NCBI GenBank assembly: GCA_949287095.1
Contig: CASEFA010000002.1
Span: forward strand, 62,001 to 126,000
Length of the DNA stretch: 64,000 nucleotides
DNA from: an uncultured Bacillota bacterium
GTDB taxonomy: Bacteria; Bacillota; Clostridia; Peptostreptococcales; Anaerovoracaceae
Reading direction: 5' to 3'
Shown here: piece after piece, positions 9,394-20,753 of the stretch
How the letters are laid out: every line of letters starts with the position of its first letter
Numbering within the stretch: position 1 is the stretch's first letter
The notes under the pieces: generated by a model
Told to the model about the DNA's origin: nothing
What the model saw: only the letters and a program-made list of their open reading frames with translations
Database searches by the model: none
Position numbers and translations under genes: made by a program

Positions 9394-12300
9394 ATGAAAG
9401 AAATCAGGAAATTCAAAAGGGTTCTGGTAGCCAACCGGGGCGAAATAGCCATACGTATATTCAGAGCCTGTCAGGAGCTTGGAATCAGAACGGTTGCCGT
9501 ATACTCCGAGGAGGATAAGAACACCCTGTTCAGAACGAAGGCCGACGAGTCCTATCAGATAGGAAAGGGCAAGGCCCCCGTGGCGGCGTACCTCGGAATA
9601 GACGAGATAATCGATCTGGCCAGGGCAAAGGGCGTAGACGCCATTCATCCGGGCTACGGATTTTTGTCGGAGAACGTGGAATTCGCCAAAGCCTGCGAAG
9701 CCGCAGGGATAGAATTCATCGGACCTACCCACGAGATGATGGACAGGCTGGGAGACAAGATAAAGTCCAAAATAGTAGCCGACGAGGTGGGAGTTCCGAC
9801 CATACCGGGCGTTGAGGCCGCAATTAAAACCGAGGAGGAAGCGATAGAATTCGCAGAACAGTGCGGCTATCCGGTTATGCTTAAGGCTGCGGCAGGCGGC
9901 GGCGGCCGCGGCATGAGAATCGTCCGTGACCGCGAGGATATTGTCCAGGAGTACAGGACGGCCAGAAGCGAAGCGGCAAAGGCTTTCGGAATCGACGACA
10001 TATTCATAGAAAAATATCTGGAGAACCCTAAACACATCGAAGTGCAGGTTCTGGGAGATAAGGAAGGAAACCTGGTGCACCTATACGAGCGTGACTGCTC
10101 TATCCAGAGAAGACACCAGAAGGTGGTGGAGTTCACTCCGGCTCTCTGCCTCACAGAAGAGCAGAGACAGGCAATCTGCGCCGACGCTCTTAAAATCGCA
10201 AGAGCCGTGGACTACAGAAGCGCCGGAACGGTGGAATTCCTTTTGGACAAAGAGGGCAACCACTATTTCATAGAGATGAATCCGAGAATTCAGGTAGAGC
10301 ATACGGTTACTGAGATGGTTACGGGAATCGATATCGTTCAGTCCCAGATTCTCATAGCCGAGGGCTATTCCTTAAGCGAGATCGGAATCGACGGACAGGA
10401 CAGCATCGTGGCAAGGGGAGCCGCAATACAGTGCAGGATCACCACCGAGGATCCGGCTTCCGGCTTTGCTCCTGACACGGGAACTCTGGAGCTCTACAGG
10501 AGCCCTTCCGGATACGGAATAAGACTTGACGGCGGAAACGGATTTACCGGCTCCGTGATCACGCCGTATTACGACAGCCTGCTCGTTAAGGTTACGTCGT
10601 GGGCGATAACCTTTGAGGATGCGACGAGAAAGGCCATAAGAGCGCTCAGAGAAACTCAGATAAAGGGCGTAAAGACCAACATCGGCTTCCTCCTTAACGT
10701 GTTGAACCATCCAATCTTCAGGGAAGGAAACTGCGATACGGGCTTTATCGCGGCACATCCTGACCTGATGTACGTTCCGGTAAAGGAAGATAAAGAGCTT
10801 AAGCTGATGACTTTCCTTGGAAACAAGGTGGTAAACGAGACGAAGGGCATAAAGCCTCAGTTTGACGTTCCGGTATTTCCGAGAATACCGTCTTCGGAAA
10901 TCAAGGCTCTTTCGGGAACGAAGCAGATTCTCGACGAGAAGGGACCTGAAGGCGTAGTTGACTGGATTAAAAAACAGAACAGGCTCCTCCTTACCGACAC
11001 CACCATGAGAGACGCGCAGCAGTCCCTTATGGCGACCAGAGTCAGAACCATAGACATGGAGAAGATAGCTCCTGCAGTGGCTCTCTACGGAAAGGATTTC
11101 TTCTCACTGGAAATGTGGGGCGGAGCAACCTTTGACACCTCATACAGATTCTTAAAGGAATCTCCGTGGGAAAGACTGGACACTCTGAGAGAGAAAATTC
11201 CTAACATCATGTTCCAGATGCTCATCCGCGGAGCCAACGCCGTGGGATACAAGAACTATCCGGATAACGTAATAAGGACGTTCATCGAAGAGGCGGCAAA
11301 GGGCGGAATCGACGTATTCAGGATTTTCGACGCTCTGAACTGGATTCCGGGAATGGAAATCGCCATCGACGAAACCCTGAAGCAGGGAAAGATTGCGGAA
11401 GCATGCATATGCTACACCGGAGACATTTTAAACGACGCCAAGACCAAGTATAATCTGGACTACTATATCAGAATGGCCAAGGAGCTCGAAAAGAGAGGCT
11501 CCCACATCTTAGGTATCAAGGACATGTCGGGACTGCTGAAGCCTATGGCGGCATACAAGCTGGTGAAGGCTCTGAAAGAGGAGATAGGAATTCCTGTACA
11601 TATCCATACCCACGACACCAGCGGAAACGGTGTTGCGACGGTGCTCATGGCGGCACAGGCCGGAGTTGACATTGCGGACGCCGCATTTAACAGCGTGGCG
11701 GGACTCACTTCCCAGCCGGCTCTTAACTCCATCGTGGCATCTCTGCAGCACAGTGACAGGGATACGGGAATTGACCCTGACGGAATCCAGAAGATAAGCG
11801 AATACTGGAGAGACGTGAGACCTGTATATGCAGGCTTTGAGTCGGAACTTAAGACCCCTTCGGCGGAGATATATAAATACGAGATTCCGGGAGGCCAGTA
11901 CTCCAACCTTCAGTCCCAGGTGGAAAGCTTCGGACTGGGTCACAGACTCCACGAGGTAAAGGACATGTACAAGGCCGTGAACAAGATGTTCGGAGATATC
12001 GTAAAGGTTACGCCGACTTCAAAAGTGGTAGGCGACATGGCCATATTCATGGTTCAGAACGACCTCACGCCTGAGAACATCGTGGAAAGAGGGAGCGACA
12101 TGGACTTCCCTGACTCCGTGGTTTCTTACTTTGAGGGAATGATGGGACAGCCTGAGGGCGGATTCCCTGAAGACCTTCAGAAGGTGGTTCTCAAGGGAAA
12201 GACTCCAATCACCGTAAGACCGGGAGAACTTTTAGAGCCTGAAGACTTTGACTACATCAGGGAAGGACTTCAGAAATACTTCGGCCTGGAAGGAAACATG

Positions 12301-12837
12301 CGCGAGATAATAAGCTACGCCATGTACCCGAAGGTATTCGAGGATTACCATAACAGCATTAAGAAAGATGGAAGCTTCAGATACATGGGCTCCGACATAT
12401 TCTTCCACGGCCTTGAGGAAGGTGAGACATGCGAGGTCAAGCTGGAGGAGGGAAAGATTCTCGTTGTCAAGCTGGCCGAAATAAGAGACGCGGACAGTGA
12501 AGGCTACAGAGAACTTGTCTTTGAAATCAACGGCAACAGAAGAATCGTCCGCATAAAGGATAACGATATGGAAGCTGCCGTTTCAGGAACCGCGACCCGC
12601 TATGCAGACGAGGAGAATCCTCTTGAAATCGGCGCGAACATTCCGGGAAATATCGTAAGAGTTCTCGTAAGCGCAGGCGATACTGTAGAGGAAAAGCAGC
12701 CGATTGCGGTAATAGAGGCCATGAAGATGGAGACCAACATTATCGCAAAGACTGCCGGAACCGTAGAGGAGATTTTCGTCAAGGAAGGCCAGCAGGTAAA
12801 AGCAGGAGAGATGATAGCTCTCCTTTCACAGGAATAG
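9394..12837 (+). CDS. pyc: Pyruvate carboxylase
   Basis: Biotin-dependent ATP-driven carboxylation of pyruvate to oxaloacetate, the anaplerotic step. The 1147-residue single chain has all parts: biotin carboxylase (about 1-455, with KAAAGGGGRGM ATP-grasp loop and FIEMNPRIQVEHTVTE), carboxyltransferase TIM barrel (about 530-810, TDTTMRDAQQSL and the metal-binding HIHTHDTSG), PYC/OADA linker domain, and a C-terminal biotinyl domain with Lys1111 in EAMKMET. I chose the ATG at 9394 (MKEIRKFKRVLVANRGE), seven bases after GGAGAG; upstream in-frame TTG (9364) and ATG (9379) lie inside the mscS gene. Confidence 0.97.
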   Translation: MKEIRKFKRVLVANRGEIAIRIFRACQELGIRTVAVYSEEDKNTLFRTKADESYQIGKGKAPVAAYLGIDEIIDLARAKGVDAIHPGYGFLSENVEFAKACEAAGIEFIGPTHEMMDRLGDKIKSKIVADEVGVPTIPGVEAAIKTEEEAIEFAEQCGYPVMLKAAAGGGGRGMRIVRDREDIVQEYRTARSEAAKAFGIDDIFIEKYLENPKHIEVQVLGDKEGNLVHLYERDCSIQRRHQKVVEFTPALCLTEEQRQAICADALKIARAVDYRSAGTVEFLLDKEGNHYFIEMNPRIQVEHTVTEMVTGIDIVQSQILIAEGYSLSEIGIDGQDSIVARGAAIQCRITTEDPASGFAPDTGTLELYRSPSGYGIRLDGGNGFTGSVITPYYDSLLVKVTSWAITFEDATRKAIRALRETQIKGVKTNIGFLLNVLNHPIFREGNCDTGFIAAHPDLMYVPVKEDKELKLMTFLGNKVVNETKGIKPQFDVPVFPRIPSSEIKALSGTKQILDEKGPEGVVDWIKKQNRLLLTDTTMRDAQQSLMATRVRTIDMEKIAPAVALYGKDFFSLEMWGGATFDTSYRFLKESPWERLDTLREKIPNIMFQMLIRGANAVGYKNYPDNVIRTFIEEAAKGGIDVFRIFDALNWIPGMEIAIDETLKQGKIAEACICYTGDILNDAKTKYNLDYYIRMAKELEKRGSHILGIKDMSGLLKPMAAYKLVKALKEEIGIPVHIHTHDTSGNGVATVLMAAQAGVDIADAAFNSVAGLTSQPALNSIVASLQHSDRDTGIDPDGIQKISEYWRDVRPVYAGFESELKTPSAEIYKYEIPGGQYSNLQSQVESFGLGHRLHEVKDMYKAVNKMFGDIVKVTPTSKVVGDMAIFMVQNDLTPENIVERGSDMDFPDSVVSYFEGMMGQPEGGFPEDLQKVVLKGKTPITVRPGELLEPEDFDYIREGLQKYFGLEGNMREIISYAMYPKVFEDYHNSIKKDGSFRYMGSDIFFHGLEEGETCEVKLEEGKILVVKLAEIRDADSEGYRELVFEINGNRRIVRIKDNDMEAAVSGTATRYADEENPLEIGANIPGNIVRVLVSAGDTVEEKQPIAVIEAMKMETNIIAKTAGTVEEIFVKEGQQVKAGEMIALLSQE

Positions 12838-12876
12838 GCGCTGGGAAGGCAGCTTGACAGGGCCTGATTTAAATCG

Positions 12877-12911
12877 TCCGCCCCGGGGAAGATTCCGACG
12901 GGGCGGATTTT
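12877..12911 (+). terminator. Intrinsic terminator after pyc
   Basis: Nine-base-pair stem TCCGCCCCG (12877-12885) with CGGGGCGGA (12899-12907), a 13-base loop and TTTT. It lies 39 bases after pyc and 19 bases before the next gene, so read-through or a promoter nearby must serve the DUF308 gene. Confidence 0.8.
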
Positions 12912-12929
12912 GGGAAAGAGGTAACAGAA

Positions 12930-15818
<2,889 letters not shown>

Positions 15819-15819
15819 A

Positions 15820-16859
15820 ATGAACAGAGATCCTTTTAAAAACTACATAAAAGAGTCTGAGCCGGGTAAACGGGAAAAAGGTTACGCCTGGCAGACTGCC
15901 ATAGGTCTTCAGGCAGTTGACGGGCTGAAGACATCAGAATATCTGGTGCATACTGCTGTTCGGAATATTGAGGGTGAGATTTCCTTTGAAGAGGCCAATG
16001 CGCTTTTGCAGACCTATTACGAGGAAAATCCTCCTCGTGATGCGTCAGATCGTACTGAGGAGGCCGATAAGGTTTCCGCACGGATTGCCGCGCTTCTTTC
16101 CGAACGTGCCTTTAGTTTTACACCGAATGAATATATCTCCATCCACCGGAAGTTGTTCACCGGAATTTATTCCCATGCCGGACGCATTCGGGATTATAAC
16201 ATCACGAAGAAGGAATGGGTGCTGAATGGCGCGACTGTACTCTACGGCAGCGCTGCGGAGCTTAGAGCAACACTTGACTATGATTTCTCGGAGGAGAAGA
16301 AGTTTTCTTATAAGAATCTCTCGATGGATGAGATCATCCACCATCTTGCTGTATTTGTATCCAGACTTTGGCAGATACACGTGTTTGGTGAGGGCAACAC
16401 CAGAACGACAGCAGTGTTTTTCATCAAGTACTTACGCACGTTGGGCTTTGACGTAACAAATGATATTTTTGCAGAGAATGCATGGTATTTTCGGAATTCG
16501 CTGGTCAGAGCAAACTATAATGATCTGAAAAACGGCGTTCACGAAACGACAGAGTATCTTGAAATGTTCCTTCGCAATCTCCTCCTGAACGAGAATAATC
16601 CGCTTCATAACCGGACATTGAAACGGTAAAACCGGACATTGAAAAATTCTTCCGGCCGAAAACAGCAAGCCAGATTTTGAGGCTTCGTGAAGCATTTCCT
16701 GGTCAGACGGTCTTTGGGCGGTCAGATGTAATGAAAGTGATTGATATTAAAGCATCCAGAGCCTCTGATCTTCTGAGGGAAATGGTGGAACATGGAATCA
16801 TTCAGCCTGTGTCGGGACACGGCAAAGGTAAATATCAATTCCGGCAGCATTTGAATTGA
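15820..16859 (+). pseudogene. Fic-domain adenylyltransferase with C-terminal winged helix, split by a frameshift
   Basis: The first frame (15820-16629, 269 residues) holds an N-terminal helical region and a complete Fic core with HVFGEGNTRT, His187 being catalytic. Fic enzymes usually transfer AMP to a protein hydroxyl. The frame ends at a TAA, but the next frame is open from 16611 to 16859 and encodes the usual C-terminal tail of this subclass: KPDIE repeats, then a winged helix (VFGRSDVMKVIDI, SRASDLLREMVEHGII, GHGKGKYQF). One missing or extra base near 16611-16629, beside a 21-base duplication, explains the split. The inhibitory motif is degenerate (NIEGE preceded by Val, not Ser/Thr four residues before Glu). 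It begins one base after rlmD. The Fic core may still work alone; its T-rich codon use differs from its neighbours and suggests transfer. Confidence 0.8.
16610..16645 (+). repeat. 21-base tandem duplication at the Fic frameshift
   Basis: ACCGGACATTGAAA occurs at 16610 and again at 16631, a spacing of 21 bases (seven codons, KPDIETV/KPDIEKF in the second frame). It marks the spot where the Fic reading frame is lost. Confidence 0.75.
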
Positions 16860-16896
16860 GGCGATGGGAGTTCAGACTTGTTTCCAATCGCCGTAG

Positions 16897-17190
16897 GAGT
16901 TTGCCGAAACTCATAGATATTGGCCGACTGTGGCAAAAAAGTTTGTCATGTGTGCCGAATTGAAGGATTCTAGGCAAACTATAATTCCATAAAAAGGAAA
17001 TTAATTCAATTTATACATAATAAAAAGCAATAATATAGGCAAGCCAGACGCTGAACTGCCTCAGAACGGGATAATCCGGCTATAAAAGAGCTACAAAGCC
17101 CACAAAAGTTTGCCGAAGGGAAAATGTAAGCGTAGTTTAGGGCAAACTCTGTTTTCCAGCGTGGTAAAAAAGAGAAGCAGGCTGGCAAAC
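16897..17190. repeat. Noncoding stretch with inverted GTTTGCC words
   Basis: The 406 bases between the Fic gene and the fibro-slime gene hold no convincing gene. GTTTGCC or GTTTGTC occurs at 16899, 16941 and 17108, and its complement GGCAAAC at 16973, 17141 and 17184. They can form hairpins 16941-16979 and 17107-17148 (AGTTTGCC with GGCAAACT) and an outer pair GAGTTTGCC (16897) with GGCAAACTC (17141). The left end is itself a small palindrome, GAGTTT-GCCG-AAACTC. AT-rich sequence separates the arms. Confidence 0.55.
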
Positions 17191-17220
17191 CCGGCCTTAT
17201 CAGTCTTGTTTCACACCAGT

Positions 17221-17258
17221 AGAAAACGCCTGGAGCTTCAATGCTCCGGGCGTTTTCT
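17221..17258. terminator. Strong bidirectional hairpin terminator
   Basis: AGAAAACGCC-t-GGAGC pairs with GCTCC-g-GGCGTTTTCT around a six-base loop. It is seven bases beyond the stop of the minus-strand fibro-slime gene and reads as a terminator in both directions because of the A/T-rich stem ends. Confidence 0.8.
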
Positions 17259-17265
17259 GGAGGAT

Positions 17266-19320
17266 CTATTTATATTTTCGGGTTTGCTTTATACCGTATA
17301 AAAGTGCTGTGCAGGCTGCAGCTGCCGCAAGCAGACCGAGCCAGATATACAGGCTGTTATTGTCTCCTGTTTTTGGAATTGGGGAGGAGACGGTCGATTT
17401 CGCTATGGATCCGTCATTTGTCGGATGCGGCGGATTTACCGGGCTATCCGGTACGTCCGGCACATCAGGCTTGTCCGGCACGTCAGGTTTGTCCGGCTTA
17501 TCAGGTATACCCGGTTCGTCCGGTACGTCCGGCACATCAGGCTTGTCCGGTACGTCCGGTTCGTCCGGTACGTCCGGCACATCAGGCTTGTCCGGTACGT
17601 CCGGTTTGTCCGGTTTATCTGGTACACCCGGTACGTCCGGTACGTCCGGTACGTCCGGTTTGTCAGGCACTCCCGGTTCGCCCGGCTTTTCCGGAATCAG
17701 GGTGTTCACCACCTCGAAATCGTCCGAAACTCCGTCCCCGTCTATATTGGAAAGTGATGAAAGTATGCTGCTGATATAGCCTGCAGTATTAAGCTCTTCC
17801 ACGGAATAGTTAATTCTGACAGAATTGTTGTTTTCGTCGATGCGATTAACCAGCAGGTTTTCGAAGGAACCTGCCCAGCCGTTTTCACTGCTCAGCGTAA
17901 GAGTCATGTCCGCACCGTTTTCATCTTTTGCGGGCATGCCGTCGGCGAGGAGGCGCACCAGAACAGAGTCCGGACGCCTGCCGTCTTTGTTGTCGCCGTC
18001 GTTCCACGTCTTTTTCACGTTTACGTTTTTTACCGTAGGAACGTTGAATCTGTTTATGGAAAGATTCGACGCCACGTCGCCTCTCTCAAGATAAAAGAAT
18101 TTCAGCGTGTGGACTGTGCCGGGACTGTCATCCCAGCCGGCGTTCTGCTCTGCAAATATATCTTTAATACCCCTTGTTACGGTGCCCTTGCCGAACACAC
18201 TGTCCACGGTCACCGTGCTCGTCTGAAAGTTTATATCACCGCTTACCGTGCCGTGGATTCCCCCTAAATCCATGACCAGGTGATTGTCTATGAAAACCCA
18301 GGCGTCGTCGTCTCCGGAGAAGGAGAATTTCATAGGTTTATCCATATAGCTGCCGCCGTCGGACATGACAAAGTGCGTAGACATGCTCAGTCCGAAGTGG
18401 TGGTTCAGTCCGTCGCCGAGATAGCGTTCGATGCTGTTGTTCTCCGGATTGTAGTCATTGAACGGAAAGAATCCGATTGACTGATTCCACGGCCTGTGGC
18501 TAAGATCACGAACGGCAGGATATGTACCGTCGTAAACTCTGAAGCTGTTCGTCTCTTCGTCAAAGTACGCATAGTTCGTGTCACTGGAGTAGCGATATCC
18601 GTCGGCTGTCTTTGTCAGAAGTCCGTTGGTGCCGCTGTAGGTTTTCACGCGTCCCGGGTAATCGGTCTTTTCCGTACTGAAAAGGTAATCCATGCTCTCG
18701 CCGGTTTCCTTTATGACAGGAAAGCCGTTTTCGTCCAGTTCGTTTTCGAGAAGTCCCTGGTATGCGCCGTAATGGTGCATGTACTTTCTGTCGGGATTTG
18801 TGATGGACCAGTTGTGATTGTCGCCGTACACGTTGGTGCGCCCGCGGTTGTCGAAGAAACTGTTATTTCTGATGAACCAGAATTTCGCGCTGTTGCGGTT
18901 GATTCCCTCAGGCTGTCCCGAGAAGTCGTAGTCCCTCGTGAGAGGGTCGACATCGTAAGGAGAATAATCAAACAGGTTGATAGTTATTCCCTCGCTGTTG
19001 TTGTCGATGGTGGAAATCAGCGGAGGCCTGTCGGGCTCCGGTGCTGTTTCCCCGGATGCGGTTTCGTTCGGATCAGCTGAAGCTGCGGGTTCGGTAGTGC
19101 CCGGGTTTTCTGCCGCCGGTGCAGGGCTGGCATCAGTCTTTGCCTCATCAGCGGCTTTCGCAGGTACAGCCTCCGCATCGAGCTCCGGTGCAGGTTCCAC
19201 ACTTTCTCCGGCTGCCGGAGGTGAACTGTCTGCAGGAACCACTTCGTCTGCAAACACCTGCACGTTCAGCGAAAAGAACACTGTAGCCGCAAGAAACAGA
19301 GACAGAAGTTTTCTTTTCAT
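17266..19320 (-). CDS. Fibro-slime-domain adhesin with Cna-B domain, Pro-Asp repeats and IPKTG sorting signal
   Basis: A 684-residue cell-wall surface protein. Signal peptide at 1-24 (cut near VFA-DE); Ala/Pro/Glu-rich spacer to about 100; a PA14/fibro-slime type region to about 430 (FSFSGDDDAWVFIDNHLV, DLGGIHG, HTLKFFYLERG); one Cna-B domain at about 430-545 (VNVKKTWNDGDNKDGRRP); a Pro-Asp-rich stalk (PDKPDVPDVPDEP-type units) at about 543-627; sorting signal IPKTG at 648-652, a hydrophobic helix and a KQTRKYK tail. It would be linked to peptidoglycan by a sortase encoded elsewhere. The start is MKRKLL at 19320, after AAAGAAAGG; a longer in-frame start lacks a ribosome site. Ligand unknown; fibro-slime domains occur in matrix and adhesion proteins. 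Confidence 0.9.
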   Translation of the reverse strand: MKRKLLSLFLAATVFFSLNVQVFADEVVPADSSPPAAGESVEPAPELDAEAVPAKAADEAKTDASPAPAAENPGTTEPAASADPNETASGETAPEPDRPPLISTIDNNSEGITINLFDYSPYDVDPLTRDYDFSGQPEGINRNSAKFWFIRNNSFFDNRGRTNVYGDNHNWSITNPDRKYMHHYGAYQGLLENELDENGFPVIKETGESMDYLFSTEKTDYPGRVKTYSGTNGLLTKTADGYRYSSDTNYAYFDEETNSFRVYDGTYPAVRDLSHRPWNQSIGFFPFNDYNPENNSIERYLGDGLNHHFGLSMSTHFVMSDGGSYMDKPMKFSFSGDDDAWVFIDNHLVMDLGGIHGTVSGDINFQTSTVTVDSVFGKGTVTRGIKDIFAEQNAGWDDSPGTVHTLKFFYLERGDVASNLSINRFNVPTVKNVNVKKTWNDGDNKDGRRPDSVLVRLLADGMPAKDENGADMTLTLSSENGWAGSFENLLVNRIDENNNSVRINYSVEELNTAGYISSILSSLSNIDGDGVSDDFEVVNTLIPEKPGEPGVPDKPDVPDVPDVPGVPDKPDKPDVPDKPDVPDVPDEPDVPDKPDVPDVPDEPGIPDKPDKPDVPDKPDVPDVPDSPVNPPHPTNDGSIAKSTVSSPIPKTGDNNSLYIWLGLLAAAAACTALLYGIKQTRKYK
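17436..17690 (-). repeat. Coding repeat array of the Pro-Asp stalk
   Basis: Degenerate 9- and 18-base units (GTCCGGTAC, GTCCGGCACATCAGG and relatives on the plus strand) encode Pro-Asp-x triplets of the adhesin stalk. The high identity between units makes copy-number change by slippage likely. Confidence 0.85.
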
Positions 19321-19383
19321 ATATATCAATACCTTTCTTTTGAATTTGCGAACTAATATCGGGAGATATAAGCTCACAACCCT

Positions 19384-19389
19384 ATTATA
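19384..19389 (-). promoter_or_regulatory. Possible -10 box for the fibro-slime gene
   Basis: A perfect TATAAT on the minus strand, 64 bases upstream of the ATG; no good -35 box at the right distance, which may mean an activator or an alternative promoter. Confidence 0.4.
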
Positions 19390-19456
19390 CACGATATCTT
19401 TACGACTGAAACAAAAAAATAGTCATTATAGAAAAATCTATAATGAATGCAAAGGG

Positions 19457-19489
19457 AAAATAAAAAGACTCCGGAACTGTGTCCGGAGC
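19457..19489 (-). terminator. Intrinsic terminator after the M29 aminopeptidase
   Basis: On the minus strand CTCCGGA and TCCGGAG (19488-19482 and 19475-19469) form a seven-pair stem, followed by CTTTTTATTTT. It lies about 18 bases after the stop. Confidence 0.88.
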
Positions 19490-19506
19490 CGGTAGATGAA
19501 CTGTAT

Positions 19507-20616
19507 TTACTTCAGATTCTCAGGGTTGAGGCATTCAAGTTCAGGCACCACGAACAGGCCGTCCTTTCTTATCAGGCGGTCGTCGAAGTAGATTTCTCCG
19601 CCGCCGTATTCCGGGCGCTGAATCATGACCAGATCCCAGTGGACGGCGCTTTTGTTTCCGTTAGGAGCGTCCTCGTAGCACATTCCCGGGGTAAGGTGAA
19701 AGCTTCCGCATATTTTCTCGTCAAAGAGAGTATCCTTCATAGGCTTCAGGACGTAAGGATTCACGCCGATGGCAAATTCCCCGAAGTATCTTGCGCCCTC
19801 ATCTGTATCGAGCATGGCGTTTATCTTTTCGGTGTCGTTGGCGGTGGCCTTTACGATTTTGCCATTTTCAATCTCAAACACTATGTTCTCGTAGGTGAAG
19901 CCCTGCTCTTCGGACGGTGTGTTGTAGGAGATAACGCCGTTCATGGATTCGCGAACGGGAGCGGTGTAGACCTCGCCGTCCGGTATGTTGCACTCTCCCG
20001 CGCACTTCACCGCGCCGATTCCCTTTATGGAGAAGGTAAGGTCGGTTCCCGGCCCGGTGATGCGGACTTTGTCGGTGCGGTTCATAAGCTCTACGAGAGA
20101 GTCCATGGCTTTGCTCATTTTGCCGTAGTCCAGGGTGCATACGTCGTAGAAGAAGTCTGCGAAGGAATCCACACTGGTTCCGGCGAGCTGAGCCATCGCT
20201 GCGTTAGGATAGCGAAGGATTACCCACTTTGTCTTATCTACGCGGTAGTTTAAAACGTCCTCGTAGGCCCTGTCCCAGACGGCGTGCTTTTCGGAAGGCA
20301 CGTCGGCAAGTTCGAAAGCGTTTTCCGTGCCGCGGATGGCGATGTATGCGTCCATGCCTTTCATCTGGTGGAGCTGAAAATCGCGCTGAAACTTCAGGGA
20401 CTCCTCGGTACAGCCCATCATAAGGTCGCGGTTTACGGCCGAATCCCTGATATTTACGTAAGGGTAGCCTCCTGCGGCGTATACGTCTCTTATGAGCTGC
20501 TTGACGAGATTACGGCACTCAGAGCCCTCGTAGTCGATGAGAACCTTCTCGCCCGGCTGCACACGGCAGGAATAGTTTACAAGAAGATTTGACAGTTTTA
20601 TTTCTCTCGGATCCAT
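19507..20616 (-). CDS. Aminopeptidase, M29 family (AmpS/PepS type)
   Basis: Broad-specificity cytosolic metallo-aminopeptidase that trims peptides. The 369-residue protein ends with the M29 metal-site motifs in order: GEFAIGVNPY (Glu), GSFHLTPGMCYED (His/Glu) and KSAVHWDLVM (HxD). The start MDPREIKLSN at 20616 follows GGAGGG by six bases; an in-frame upstream start would lie beyond this site. Single gene with its own terminator. Confidence 0.93.
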   Translation of the reverse strand: MDPREIKLSNLLVNYSCRVQPGEKVLIDYEGSECRNLVKQLIRDVYAAGGYPYVNIRDSAVNRDLMMGCTEESLKFQRDFQLHQMKGMDAYIAIRGTENAFELADVPSEKHAVWDRAYEDVLNYRVDKTKWVILRYPNAAMAQLAGTSVDSFADFFYDVCTLDYGKMSKAMDSLVELMNRTDKVRITGPGTDLTFSIKGIGAVKCAGECNIPDGEVYTAPVRESMNGVISYNTPSEEQGFTYENIVFEIENGKIVKATANDTEKINAMLDTDEGARYFGEFAIGVNPYVLKPMKDTLFDEKICGSFHLTPGMCYEDAPNGNKSAVHWDLVMIQRPEYGGGEIYFDDRLIRKDGLFVVPELECLNPENLK

Positions 20617-20687
20617 AGTTTTCCCTCCTATATTATCTGCTGGAAAGATTTTATCATTTTTCACCGGCCGCCGCAATACGGGCGGGG

Positions 20688-20716
20688 TTGAAATTCAAAG
20701 GGTTATAATGTAATAT
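20688..20716 (+). promoter_or_regulatory. Promoter for the lipid kinase gene
   Basis: TTGAAA (20688-20693), 17-base spacer, TAATAT (20711-20716). Confidence 0.55.
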
Positions 20717-20753
20717 GTATGGGGTAATTTCCTGACAAAGGGTGAAAACAGGC

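Noticed and set aside
16677-16859. A separate 60-residue DNA-binding protein starting at a TTG
   Set aside because: No ribosome site; the frame is open upstream to 16611 and matches the missing C-terminal tail of the Fic protein.
17436-17690. Regular short repeats that might suggest a CRISPR array
   Set aside because: Units are 9 or 18 bases without spacers and stay in frame as Pro-Asp codons.
17309-17779. Plus-strand open frame with collagen-like Gly-Leu-Ser-Gly-Thr-Ser repeats
   Set aside because: It is the antisense reading of the adhesin stalk repeats, with no ribosome site; the minus-strand frame has signal peptide, domains and sorting signal.
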